DNA of 28,156 bases. It comes from Anaerolineae bacterium. GTDB lineage: Bacteria > Chloroflexota > Anaerolineae > B4-G1 > SLSP01. The stretch spans positions 1 to 28,156 of the forward strand of contig JAFGNI010000044.1 in assembly GCA_016927095.1 (NCBI GenBank). The letters run 5' to 3'. A model generated the notes under the pieces. That model saw only the letters and a list, made by a program, of their open reading frames with translations, searched no databases and had not been told where the DNA came from. Positions within the stretch are counted from its first letter, which is position 1. Every line of letters begins with the position of its first letter. Below, in pieces: positions 14,731 through 22,520 of this stretch. A program made the position numbers and the translations under genes.

Positions 14731-17559
14731 TTAGCGTCCTCCTTTCTTCGCGCTGCCTCGGGTGCTGCGACGACCGAGGTTGACCAGCAGCCCAATGATC
14801 AGGAAGGCGCCAGCCGCCCAATGGCCTAACGTCAGGATGTCTTGGATCCGGCCATACCCGCTCAGGCTGTCAGCACTGCTGCCGCTGGCGCTGTTGCGCA
14901 GCGAACGATAGACCAAGGCATCCGGCATCCCCACGAGCCAACCTTGGATGTTCTGCGTTTGCAGATAGGGGGCGACCCGCGGGCCCGTAGAAGCGCTCAC
15001 GCCCACGCTCACGGTCAGTGGGATCGCGCGCTCTTGATTGGCCAGCGTGACCTGTTCCAGCCACCAGCGGACGCGCTCAGGGCTTGACGACAGGAGCAGC
15101 AGATGACGCCGGGTGGTGATTTCAGGGCGGGCTAGGTAGCTCGAGATGCCGCTGGCATTGCCGGCGAGATAGCTGGTTTCAGGGGGCGAAGGCGCGTTCT
15201 GCAGAGCACGCGACAGCTTCGTCCCCAGAACGACACCCTCCGGGAGCGTGCTGACAAACTCGACCACGACTTCCTGGCCGTCGAGATGCGCCAGAATAGG
15301 CATGGCGATCTCTGCCATCTCCTCGGCATAGGCATTGCCATATTCTACCGCCAGGATCACCCCATCGCCGGGCTGCAGCCCAGCAAGCGTCTCGACCATG
15401 CGTTCTGCCCCCGGTGCCGTGGTCTCGGGGCTGCCCGTTTGACCGCTCCCCACGATATCGGACAGCCGGATCCCCTGGGGGAGCAGCCAGAACGCGCCCA
15501 ACATCCCTAGGACAAGGATCGCGGCGACCAGCAGGCGCACGACGAGGGTACCCTCTTTCGTCTGCTGGCGCTCGTGGAAGACCGGTCGCTCGGCCATGCG
15601 AGGCTGCTCGAGCAACTGCTGCCAGAGCTGGGCTTGGGAGGTGACAGTTTCCGGTATCGACACCTCCGCCGCTGGGTGTACGCCCGAGGGCGCGTCCACG
15701 GTGGCAAGAGGTTGCAGCACGCCGGGGAGGCCTTCCAATGGCCCCTCGGGCTCGGCGGGCGTTGGTAAGGGAGCGGAGGGTGGCGGTGCTGTTCTCTCCT
15801 GTCCGGGCGATGGTTGCAGTGCCCGCACCCAGTCCGGGATGTCCGCACTGACCAGCTCATCCGTCACATCGAAGACCTCAGCGCCTGCCGCTTCAATCGC
15901 CAGCTCGGCGGGTGCCAGTTCCTGTAGCCAGCTTGGCAGTTCCGCGCGGGCTAGGCTATCGTCCTCACGTGCCGGCGGCGGCATAGGCACCGTCGGCGTC
16001 TCGGCGGGCGCTAGATCTAGTCTCCGCAGCCACTCGGGTATGTCGACGGGCTCCTCAGAAGACGCGATCGCCGAGACGCCCTCTTCACCGCTGAGGTCTT
16101 CCATCAGGAAGGCAGGTGTCTGTTCTGGGGCATCTGCCTCGGCCTCTGGCGGCACAACCCCATCTAGCCAGCTAGGTCGTTCCGCTGGGGCTAGATCGGG
16201 GTACACCGGCGTGGCTGCCCCAAAGACGGCGGCTGTCTCGCCCAGCTCCGCTGGCTCGACACCCAGGTCCGCCAACCAATCGGGCAGTTCGGCCTCTTCA
16301 AGCTCCGGTGCTGCTTCTTGCTCAGCCGCCCCGGTGGCTTCCTCGACGGCTTGCTGTTGGGGTGGTTGTGCTACCTGCGCTGGCGGCGCGCCTGGCGAGG
16401 TCGTCGCTGGCGGGGGTGTCTCAAGGCTGTCGCCGGCGCCCTCTTCCTCCGCTGCCAGCGTTGTTAGCCATTCCGGCAGCTCTGCCTCGATCTCAGCCTC
16501 AGCCTCAGACTCCAGCAGCCAGTCGGGCAGTTCGGGAGCGGCGTCAGCGTCGGACGCCTCCGCGGGCTCAGAATCCAGCAACGAAGCCAGATCTCTTTCC
16601 AAGGGCGTTCTCGCCGGCTGCGACGCCGCCGCGGCAGGCGACACCTCCGCTGAGAGTCTCTGAGCCTCCGCCAACCAATCGGGCAGCTCAGACTCGGCAA
16701 ATAGCAGGGGCTCGCTTTCGACGGTTTCCGCCTCCGGCGCTGCCTCCACCTCATCTTCCGACTCGGCAGCTGTGTCTGCCAACCAATCGGGGAGTTCTCC
16801 CACGTCCGCGGGCTGATCCGCCGGTGTCTCGGTGGCATCTGCATACAGCCAGTCCGGAGGTTCTTCCTCCCGGCTGGGAATGGGCGCAGCGCTCTCGCTG
16901 TCGGCAAGGGCCGTCAGCCAGTCCGGAAGCGCCGCTTCGGCCTCACCGGGCTCCTCAGCGGAAGCTTGTTCCTCTGCCTCGGCATACGCTGCTGCATCTG
17001 CAAACCAGTCGGGCAGAGCATTGGCATCGAGCGCCAGCTCATCCGGCTCCACTTCCTCCGCCGGCAAAGGCTCACCCAACTCCAGGGCGTCGCCTGTCTC
17101 GCTGTTGTCCTCGAGCAGGTCGGACAACCAGTCGGGATACGTGTCAGTGTCGTCCGCATCCGTTGGTGCGGTCGCCTCAAAGTCCTCGTCATACGCCTCA
17201 GTGCCCGGTGAGAGGCCTCTCAGCCAGTCCGGCAGATCCTCGTCCGCCGGCTCATCGTCGCCTGGGGAGCGCGTGGGCAAGGAGATACCCTTCACCTTCG
17301 ATGCGCCGGCGTCACGTTGGCTTGGGCCGCCGCGGTGGTGTGTACCGCCGTTTCCCGGCTCCTCAAAGAATTCGGGCGGAACCACGTCCTTCGCGTCGAT
17401 CAACCGCGCATTGCAGTTGTCGCAAAGGACGTTCCCTAAGGGGTTCAACGTACCGCAATTAGGGCAGCGAATCTTGGTCTGTGGCAGCGTTGCCCCGCAG
17501 TTCTTGCAGGATTTCCGGCTGTCTGGGTTGAACGCGCCACAGTTAGGACATCGAATCAT
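14731..17559 (-). CDS. Zinc-ribbon membrane protein with PDWL repeats
   Basis: A 942-residue protein. It opens with two zinc ribbons of identical spacing (C4-C7-C18-C21 and C32-C35-C46-C49, CX2C-X10-CX2C). From about 109 to 577 an acidic, Ala/Glu-rich and probably disordered region carries 14 short motifs of the form (L/I/Y/P)P(D/E/S)W(L/V/F) at irregular intervals, typically ELPDWL followed by a small helix. A membrane segment follows (about 671-692), then an alpha/beta extracytoplasmic or cytoplasmic domain (about 695-905), a second membrane segment (about 908-926) and a basic tail. The zinc ribbons and repeats would be on one side with the basic tail. The repeats look like multivalent docking motifs. 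It is the largest gene of the cluster; the ATG at 17559 has GAGGGTG upstream. Function is unknown. Confidence 0.85.
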   Translation of the reverse strand: MIRCPNCGAFNPDSRKSCKNCGATLPQTKIRCPNCGTLNPLGNVLCDNCNARLIDAKDVVPPEFFEEPGNGGTHHRGGPSQRDAGASKVKGISLPTRSPGDDEPADEDLPDWLRGLSPGTEAYDEDFEATAPTDADDTDTYPDWLSDLLEDNSETGDALELGEPLPAEEVEPDELALDANALPDWFADAAAYAEAEEQASAEEPGEAEAALPDWLTALADSESAAPIPSREEEPPDWLYADATETPADQPADVGELPDWLADTAAESEDEVEAAPEAETVESEPLLFAESELPDWLAEAQRLSAEVSPAAAASQPARTPLERDLASLLDSEPAEASDADAAPELPDWLLESEAEAEIEAELPEWLTTLAAEEEGAGDSLETPPPATTSPGAPPAQVAQPPQQQAVEEATGAAEQEAAPELEEAELPDWLADLGVEPAELGETAAVFGAATPVYPDLAPAERPSWLDGVVPPEAEADAPEQTPAFLMEDLSGEEGVSAIASSEEPVDIPEWLRRLDLAPAETPTVPMPPPAREDDSLARAELPSWLQELAPAELAIEAAGAEVFDVTDELVSADIPDWVRALQPSPGQERTAPPPSAPLPTPAEPEGPLEGLPGVLQPLATVDAPSGVHPAAEVSIPETVTSQAQLWQQLLEQPRMAERPVFHERQQTKEGTLVVRLLVAAILVLGMLGAFWLLPQGIRLSDIVGSGQTGSPETTAPGAERMVETLAGLQPGDGVILAVEYGNAYAEEMAEIAMPILAHLDGQEVVVEFVSTLPEGVVLGTKLSRALQNAPSPPETSYLAGNASGISSYLARPEITTRRHLLLLSSSPERVRWWLEQVTLANQERAIPLTVSVGVSASTGPRVAPYLQTQNIQGWLVGMPDALVYRSLRNSASGSSADSLSGYGRIQDILTLGHWAAGAFLIIGLLVNLGRRSTRGSAKKGGR
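15824..17236 (-). repeat. Coding region of 14 PDWL-type motifs
   Basis: Fourteen degenerate copies of a short DNA segment (on the plus strand ccagtcgggcag and variants) occur at about 17228, 17132, 17006, 16919, 16851, 16781, 16675, 16520, 16468, 16276, 16165, 16031, 15928 and 15829. Spacing is irregular (about 50-195 bases) and the segments between copies do not align, so these are protein docking-type motifs, not a DNA satellite. Ten copies keep PDW; the other four read PEW or PSW. Confidence 0.8.
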
Positions 17560-17576
17560 AGGCTCACACCCTCAGC

Positions 17577-18191
17577 TTATCCGCCACTATGGGGCCGGTC
17601 AATGCCTAGAAGGATCCTCAGGCCGGTCAAGACCACGCCGAGGGTCACCCCCAGCAGCAGACCGCGCATGCCGCCGGTGGCGGCAGCATTGACGAGCTGC
17701 TGAATGGTCTCCAAAACGGGCGAGACGAAGATGGGAATCATGCCAAACAGCGTAAAGGCGGCTACAATCAGGAGGAGCACGCTGTGCACCTCGCGACGGG
17801 TTCGCACCAGCCGCATACCCCCGAGGATGAGCGTGATCCCTGTCACGGCCAGCAATGCTGACTGACCGGGGACCAGCACAGCATCCACGAGGGCCTGTGA
17901 TGTCGCACCGTCAGGACCCTGGACCAGAACGAGGACCAGGCTAGCCATAGCGGCGGCGACCAGCAGAAGGCTGGCGATGCGTTGCTTGCTCTCCCGCTGG
18001 AAGAGCCTGCCGGTGTGGACTCTGAGAAGGTTGCCGTAGCCCAAGAGCAGGGCAAAGGCGCCCAAGACGGCTGCCCATTGTACCAGCAGCGCGCGCGCTG
18101 ACGCCAAGGGCGGGATGGGCACGAGATAGCCAACCAGAACGACCAGACCGCAGGCCACAGCCACTATTGTGGGGATCAGCCACCTGAACAT
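17577..18191 (-). CDS. Multi-pass membrane protein of the eight-gene cluster
   Basis: A 204-residue hydrophobic protein with about six membrane segments (near 5-26, 37-52, 70-90, 104-125, 133-155 and 172-195). A basic loop (HTGRLFQRESKQR, about 58-71) and another (VRTRREVHS, about 128-136) point to the cytoplasmic side. No conserved catalytic motif or known family was recognised. The ATG at 18191 follows the upstream stop by four bases with GGAG partly inside it, and the downstream PDWL protein gene begins 17 bases after its stop. Probably a subunit of the same membrane assembly. Confidence 0.8.
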   Translation of the reverse strand: MFRWLIPTIVAVACGLVVLVGYLVPIPPLASARALLVQWAAVLGAFALLLGYGNLLRVHTGRLFQRESKQRIASLLLVAAAMASLVLVLVQGPDGATSQALVDAVLVPGQSALLAVTGITLILGGMRLVRTRREVHSVLLLIVAAFTLFGMIPIFVSPVLETIQQLVNAAATGGMRGLLLGVTLGVVLTGLRILLGIDRPHSGG

Positions 18192-18195
18192 ACGT

Positions 18196-18951
18196 TCACA
18201 CTCCGATTCCGAGAAGGCTGGCGATGGCTGCTAAGACAATGCCGGCGATCACAAGCCAGCGCAAGAGGTCCTCGGCCCGCAGGCTGGCCCAGAAGACCGG
18301 TCGTCCGACGACTTCCGCTCCTCCCGCGAAGAGCTTTTCGCCCATGATCAACGCATCGGGCTCCACGGCCGAGGCCATGGCGGCTATCCCCTCCGCCGAA
18401 ACGGTACCTCCCAAGACCTTGGTGTTGTTCCGGAGCGCGGCATCGGTCAGCAATGAAGCCTCGGCGCCGAAACTCCCTAGGTTGAGATGCGTGCCTACAG
18501 ACTCGTCGAAAATCAGTGTGGCTGCCATCGCTGCGTACAGCACCGGGCTTGCAGGGATGTACCGCACGAACCCGGGTCGATAGTTGCGAACGTTGTCCAG
18601 CCGCGCGTAGGCATCCTTGAGCTGGTTGTCGGCAACCAGATAGAGTGTCGGATCACCGGCGGTTATGAAGGGCGGCGTGTCGTAAGCCGCCGCTAGATCC
18701 ATGAGGTTGGTCAACCCTTGGAGCGCAGCAATGCCGACGAGGCCTTGCTCACCGAGGAAATCCCCGCTGCCAAGCGCTGCGTGAATCGCAGCGCCCTCCT
18801 CAGCAACCCGCCCGACTTCGTTGGAGAAGGCGCGGAAGGCCGGTACGGCATCGAGCTTCTGGGCGCGCATCCGCCCTTGGCTGATGCTGTACACGGCGAG
18901 CGCAAGTATACCGATGAGAGCAAATCCCAGCCCGACGAGTTGGGCGATCAT
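18196..18951 (-). CDS. Two-TM protein with a large alpha/beta domain
   Basis: A 251-residue unrecognised protein: an N-terminal membrane segment (about 4-24), a basic stretch (QGRMRAQKLD), an Ala/Gly-rich alpha/beta domain (about 40-225) and a C-terminal membrane segment (about 229-248). The domain has glycine loops such as GSGDFLGEQG and LNLGSFGAEASLLTDAAL that look like ligand-binding turns of a Rossmann-like fold, but no standard nucleotide motif. The layout (TM, alpha/beta domain, TM) parallels the C-terminal half of the 942-aa neighbour. Its ATG overlaps the stop of the upstream gene in an ATGA (18951-18948), so translation is coupled. Confidence 0.82.
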   Translation of the reverse strand: MIAQLVGLGFALIGILALAVYSISQGRMRAQKLDAVPAFRAFSNEVGRVAEEGAAIHAALGSGDFLGEQGLVGIAALQGLTNLMDLAAAYDTPPFITAGDPTLYLVADNQLKDAYARLDNVRNYRPGFVRYIPASPVLYAAMAATLIFDESVGTHLNLGSFGAEASLLTDAALRNNTKVLGGTVSAEGIAAMASAVEPDALIMGEKLFAGGAEVVGRPVFWASLRAEDLLRWLVIAGIVLAAIASLLGIGV

Positions 18952-19229
18952 TCACTAGCTCCTCTGGTGATGTCGACTGCCCGGTGCACGGGCGTGTGCA
19001 GCGCATCCAGTGTTTGGGGATCCTCCAGCGCCCGTGCCATCGAGGCAATGCTCCCCTCTGCGAGGTCCTCTCCGAGGAATGGCGCTACCATCCACAGGAT
19101 CTGACCGCCGACAAAGCCCCACATCTGGAGGAATCTGACAACGAGATCCGCCAAGTCTGTGAGTCCAAGTTCTCGAAGGGTCTCTACCCATCGAACGAGA
19201 GGTGCTGGAAGGGAGGCTTCAGATTCCAC
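18948..19229 (-). CDS. Small hypothetical protein, first gene of the cluster
   Basis: A 93-residue protein of unknown function. It starts with an amphipathic helix (APLVRWVETLRELGLTDLADLVVRFL), has one hydrophobic stretch (about 32-50, GFVGGQILWMVAPFL) that could insert in the membrane, and ends in a polar helix with no motif. The start is GTG at 19229 with AGGA seven bases upstream, about 45 bases after the predicted transcription start. Its stop overlaps the next gene's ATG. Codon use and coupling support a real gene despite its size. Confidence 0.7.
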   Translation of the reverse strand: MESEASLPAPLVRWVETLRELGLTDLADLVVRFLQMWGFVGGQILWMVAPFLGEDLAEGSIASMARALEDPQTLDALHTPVHRAVDITRGASE

Positions 19230-19279
19230 CGGCCAGTCCTATGGTGCACAATGGTATTGCATCATGTAACGCCTTTTTC

Positions 19280-19308
19280 AGTATAGCACGGTTTGAGAAT
19301 CGTGTAAA
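19280..19308 (-). promoter_or_regulatory. Promoter of the eight-gene cluster
   Basis: On the minus strand TTTACA (19308-19303), a 17-base spacer and TATACT (19285-19280) make one of the best promoters in the window, 50 bases before the GTG start of the first gene. The surrounding 100 bases are A/T-rich. It is back to back with the promoter of the glycosyltransferase gene. Confidence 0.78.
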
Positions 19309-19358
19309 GCAATCCACTTTCTAACCTTGAGATGCTTTTCCTTGGTTTGCCTTAGCGT

Positions 19359-19364
19359 TATACT
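19359..19364 (+). promoter_or_regulatory. Putative -10 box of the GT4 gene
   Basis: TATACT lies 36 bases before the TTG start of the glycosyltransferase. At the -35 position only a weak TTTTCC (19336-19341) is present with a 17-base spacer. The divergent cluster promoter is about 50 bases away, so one regulator could affect both. Confidence 0.45.
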
Positions 19365-19399
19365 ACGTCTTACGATCCTTTGGAAGGACGGAGACGGCC

Positions 19400-20503
19400 T
19401 TGCGCGTGCTGATGATATCGAAGGCGTGCATCGTGGGCATCTACCAGCGAAAGCTGACGGCGATGGTCGAGGTGGCGCCAGATCTGGACTTGACGGTGGT
19501 CGTGCCGCCCTTCTGGCGCGATGAACGGGGTGTGACACGCCTGGAGCGTGTCTACACCGACGGCTACCGGCTTGAGATCCAACCGCTCTGGTTCAATGGG
19601 TCCTTTCATATGCATTTCTATCCCCGTCTGCACAGCGTGATCAAGCACGTGAAGCCCGATCTGGTGCATATTGATGAGGAGCCCTACAACCTGGCTACCT
19701 ACCACGCCAATGTCCTGGCGCGTCGCGCCGGCGCCAAGACCCTCTGGTTCTCGTGGCAGAACCTCGCCCGCCAGTATCCACCCCCCTTCTCATGGATAGA
19801 ACGTTACAACCTAGCGCACAGCGACCACGCGTTGGTGGGAAGCCAGACCGCGGCGAAGGTATGGCGCGCCAAAGGGTATGCAGGTGGGCTAGGCGTGATC
19901 CCCCAGTTCGGCGTCGATGCGCAGCTCTTTTGCCCCCATGCAGATCGCACCACCGAGGCGCCCGTGCACATCGTCTACGTGGGCCGGTTGGTTCCCGAGA
20001 AGGGGTGCGATCTGCTGTTGCGGGCGCTGACGCGCGTTGAGGGGGCGTGGCGCGCGACGGTCCTCGGCAGCGGGCCCGAAGCGCCTGCACTGGAGGCGTC
20101 GGCGGTAGCCCTTGGATTGGAGGATCGCATCGTCTTTCGGCCATGGCTGCCATCTGCTGAGATGCCTGGGTTCTACAGGACCGCTGACGTGCTCGTGCTA
20201 CCCTCGCGCTCGCAGCCGAATTGGACCGAGCAGTTTGGGCGCGTGCTCATCGAGGCGATGGCCTCTGAGGTCGCCGTCGTGGGCGCCAGCGCCGGCGAGA
20301 TCCCCTACGTGGTCGGTGACGCCGGGTGGGTCTTCCCTGAGGGCGATGTCGACGCGCTGGCAGATGCGCTGACGAAGCTGGTGGTTGCCCCAGGACTGCG
20401 CAGCGAGCTGGGGGCCCAGGGACGGGCTCGGGTTCTGGCGGCTTTCACACAGGAGCGTATCGCGGCGGCAACCGTCGCGGTCTATCGGGAGTTGACAGCA
20501 TGA
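19400..20503 (+). CDS. Family 4 glycosyltransferase
   Basis: A 367-residue GT-B fold retaining glycosyltransferase, the type that moves a sugar from a nucleotide donor to a lipid-linked or polysaccharide acceptor at the inner membrane face. The N-terminal half is the acceptor domain; the C-terminal half has VYVGRLVPEKGCDLLLRAL (about 192-210), a VLGSGPE loop, and the EX7E donor-binding motif with E277 and E285 (EQFGRVLIE), followed by VVGASAGEIPYVVGDAGWVF. The start is TTG at 19400 with GGAG six bases upstream; no ATG or GTG gives the complete N-terminal beta strand (RVLMIS). It overlaps the TPR gene by ATGA. The acceptor and sugar are not predictable; the nearby Wzz-like and rmlC genes make polysaccharide assembly likely. 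Confidence 0.92.
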   Translation: MRVLMISKACIVGIYQRKLTAMVEVAPDLDLTVVVPPFWRDERGVTRLERVYTDGYRLEIQPLWFNGSFHMHFYPRLHSVIKHVKPDLVHIDEEPYNLATYHANVLARRAGAKTLWFSWQNLARQYPPPFSWIERYNLAHSDHALVGSQTAAKVWRAKGYAGGLGVIPQFGVDAQLFCPHADRTTEAPVHIVYVGRLVPEKGCDLLLRALTRVEGAWRATVLGSGPEAPALEASAVALGLEDRIVFRPWLPSAEMPGFYRTADVLVLPSRSQPNWTEQFGRVLIEAMASEVAVVGASAGEIPYVVGDAGWVFPEGDVDALADALTKLVVAPGLRSELGAQGRARVLAAFTQERIAAATVAVYRELTA

Positions 20504-20973
20504 ACCCTCTGCGGAAGTGGACCCGATTGGCGTTGGCATACTTTCACTACATGCTCGCGGCGAGTCATCGCCATTTCGGAAACAAGTACAGCCTTCGTGA
20601 GGAATATGAGAGGGCCGTCGATGCCTTCTCGCGGGCGATTGTCTATGACCCCGGCTTCGCCCGCGCCTATATGGAACGGGGCATCCTCTTCTGGCGGGAG
20701 CTGGATCATCCGCGGCGGGCGGTCCTGGATCTCACGACGGCCTATGAGCTGGATTCGACCCTCATCGAGGCCCGGTTCAACCGCGGTGTCGCCTACCAAC
20801 AACTGCGTGAGTACGGCGACGCGCTGGCGGATTTCCAGGCCTATTTGAGCCAGGGGGATCATCCCTATTGGCGTGAACACGCCGAGAAGATGGTTCGAGA
20901 GCTGCAGGAATGGCTACCCTCGGCAGGGGCTCCCGTTGGGGCCCCCGCTGGCGATGGCGCCCCCTCAGCCTGA
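20500..20973 (+). CDS. Tetratricopeptide-repeat protein
   Basis: A 157-residue protein of helical TPR units: EYERAVDAFSRAIVYDPGFARAY, then RRAVLDLTTAYELDSTLIEARF, then REYGDALADFQAYL, each with the small-hydrophobic pattern and Asp/Pro at the unit end. The first ~25 residues form a hydrophobic/basic helix that may associate with the membrane, and the last ~20 are Ala/Pro/Gly-rich. TPR proteins bind partner proteins; the coupling to the glycosyltransferase (shared ATGA at 20500-20503) suggests its partner is that enzyme, which is an inference. Confidence 0.83.
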   Translation: MNPLRKWTRLALAYFHYMLAASHRHFGNKYSLREEYERAVDAFSRAIVYDPGFARAYMERGILFWRELDHPRRAVLDLTTAYELDSTLIEARFNRGVAYQQLREYGDALADFQAYLSQGDHPYWREHAEKMVRELQEWLPSAGAPVGAPAGDGAPSA

Positions 20974-21033
20974 CGGCGATTTCCTTCCGTCTCTGGCTGG
21001 GGCACCCCAGGCTGGCGCATCCCTCTCATGAAA

Positions 21034-21065
21034 ACGCCCGCGGCACCTCTGTGCGCCGCGGGCGT
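21034..21065. terminator. Bidirectional intrinsic terminator
   Basis: A perfect 11-bp G/C-rich stem (21034-21044 with 21055-21065) with a 10-nt loop stands between the convergent TPR and CpsD-like genes. It is flanked by AAAA on the left (TTTT on the minus strand) and by GTCTTTC on the right, so it can end transcription from both sides. Confidence 0.85.
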
Positions 21066-21099
21066 GTCTTTCAGATGAGTTCTTGCGGTGGCGTCCGGG

Positions 21100-21777
21100 T
21101 TAGTATCCGGTGAGCAGCCCCCGATCGGGGGCGTCGGTCAACACGGTGCCCAGGATGCGAACCCTGAAGCGCTCCAGCAGCTCCTTGGCCTGCTCGATGC
21201 GGTCGCGACGGGTGTGGCCCGTGCGCACCACCAGGATCAGGCCGTCCGTCTGGGCAGCGAGCACGGAGGCATCCACGGCGACGGTCACCGGCGGCGCCTG
21301 GAAGATGACCACATCCGCCATCTGCTTCAGGTCGTCCAGAAGCTCGCCCATCCTATTGGATCCCAGGATGTCCGCCGGGTTGGGAGGAAGCGCCCCACTT
21401 GGCAGCAGCGAGAGCCCGGGCACGCTGGAAGCGGCGAAGGTGACGGTTGCCGTTGGGTCCTGGCTCAGCATCACCGTGGTCAGCCCCGGCTCCTGGGGAA
21501 CGTGAAAGAGATCGTGCAGGCTGGGCCGGCGCAGGTCGGCGTCGACTAGGCAGACATGCTGCCCGGCCCGGGCCATCACAACCGCGAGATTGGCTGCCAC
21601 ATTGGAGGTCAGCCCCGCTGCTGCCGGCGCGGTGACGACGAAGGCGCGCAGCTGTCGATCCAGGCTGGTGAACGCCAGGTTCATGCGCAGGGCGCGATAG
21701 GCCTCTGCTGCCGGACTCTGCGGGTCGGTGAGCGTGACCAGGTTGGTGGTGCCCTCATAGCTACCAGGTTCAGCCAT
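21100..21777 (-). CDS. Degenerate CpsD/CapB-like P-loop protein (probable pseudokinase)
   Basis: A 225-residue protein of the BY-kinase (CpsD/CapB/Wzc C-domain) family, which with a Wzz-like partner controls capsule or exopolysaccharide length. The family's EAYRALRMNL activator block (25-34) and Walker A' VCLVDADLRRP (75-85) are present. The Walker A loop, normally GEGKST, reads AAAGLTS (52-58), with leucine at the lysine position, and the Walker B position usually occupied by Asp (DTPP) is Q160 in FQAPP. The C-terminal tyrosine cluster is reduced to one residue, Y225. The product is full length, with no frameshift, so it is probably an inactive scaffold or a protein with another role. AAGGAG precedes the ATG. 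It lies 53 bases after the wzz-like gene. Confidence 0.88.
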   Translation of the reverse strand: MAEPGSYEGTTNLVTLTDPQSPAAEAYRALRMNLAFTSLDRQLRAFVVTAPAAAGLTSNVAANLAVVMARAGQHVCLVDADLRRPSLHDLFHVPQEPGLTTVMLSQDPTATVTFAASSVPGLSLLPSGALPPNPADILGSNRMGELLDDLKQMADVVIFQAPPVTVAVDASVLAAQTDGLILVVRTGHTRRDRIEQAKELLERFRVRILGTVLTDAPDRGLLTGY

Positions 21778-21830
21778 GCAAGTCGCTCCTTAGGGAACGG
21801 GGCGGCGCAGGAAGCGCGCCACACCGGGCC

Positions 21831-22502
21831 TCATTTTGCGCCAGATCTTCTCTGGACAGGTGGGATGGTGCCGATCACGGTCAGCCCCGTCTCCGCTTCA
21901 ATGACGCCAGGGTCGTGGATGACGCCTGCTTGCAGCCACTCCAGCGCAATGATGACCAAGGTGCCCAGAACCAGGCCTAACATCGCCCCTGCAGCAACGT
22001 TGATCGGTGTCTTGGGGCGCAATAGGCTGTAGGAAGCGAGATCGATGATCTCGGCAAAGACGCGGTCTTCCTTGTCCTGGCGGGCATTCTGCTCGTCGCG
22101 CCACTGGACCAGCAGCTGCGCCCACGTGTTCGCGATCTGATTGGCCAACTCCCCATCGGGATTGTCGACCTCGATCTTGATCACCATGATGGAATCGTCC
22201 GCAACGATCTTGACGTCGTTCTTCAGGTCGCGGGGATCCATAAAGAGCCCCAGCACCTGGATCACGTCCTGCGCGCGCTTCTCCGACCACATCACATTGG
22301 CGTAAGAGCTGAGGAGCTGTTTCGCGGACTGCGTCAGGCTCAAATCGGGGCGCGCCAGCTGGATGGAAACCTCCATACTGGCGCGATAGACCGGTGTCTG
22401 AAGCTTGCTGAAACCAAAGGCGCTGATGGCTGTAACAACGACGGCAAGGACAAGGATCCATCCACGCCGGCGGACAACATCAATGTATTCCTGAATCCTC
22501 AA
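21831..22502 (-). CDS. Wzz/chain-length-determinant family protein
   Basis: A 223-residue inner-membrane protein of the polysaccharide co-polymerase family, which sets polymer length in capsule or EPS export. The N-terminal membrane segment (about 14-31) follows the typical EYIDVVRRRGWIL start; an extracytoplasmic helical domain with the PVYRASMEVSI beginning spans about 36-165; the second membrane segment (about 167-188) precedes a cytoplasmic tail with VIGTIPPV, the usual lead-in to a BY-kinase domain. The start is TTG at 22502, with GGAGG five bases upstream; no other start gives the N-terminal segment. Together with the next gene it corresponds to the split Wzc arrangement found in Gram-positive-type systems. 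Confidence 0.9.
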   Translation of the reverse strand: MRIQEYIDVVRRRGWILVLAVVVTAISAFGFSKLQTPVYRASMEVSIQLARPDLSLTQSAKQLLSSYANVMWSEKRAQDVIQVLGLFMDPRDLKNDVKIVADDSIMVIKIEVDNPDGELANQIANTWAQLLVQWRDEQNARQDKEDRVFAEIIDLASYSLLRPKTPINVAAGAMLGLVLGTLVIIALEWLQAGVIHDPGVIEAETGLTVIGTIPPVQRRSGAK

Positions 22503-22520
22503 AATCGCCTCCGGGAGGAG

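Noticed and set aside
14036..14821. N-terminal extension of the ATPase frame by 262 codons
   Set aside because: It crosses the 229-aa membrane-protein gene, and its translation is not like any family; the GTG at 14035 has a GGGGGG ribosome site.
15824..17236. CRISPR-like regular repeats
   Set aside because: The repeats are inside one open reading frame, vary in sequence and are irregularly spaced.
15596..17692. Long plus-strand frames rich in Ser/Ala or Pro/Arg
   Set aside because: They are antisense shadows of the PDWL-repeat coding region; G+C-rich repeats give long open frames on both strands.
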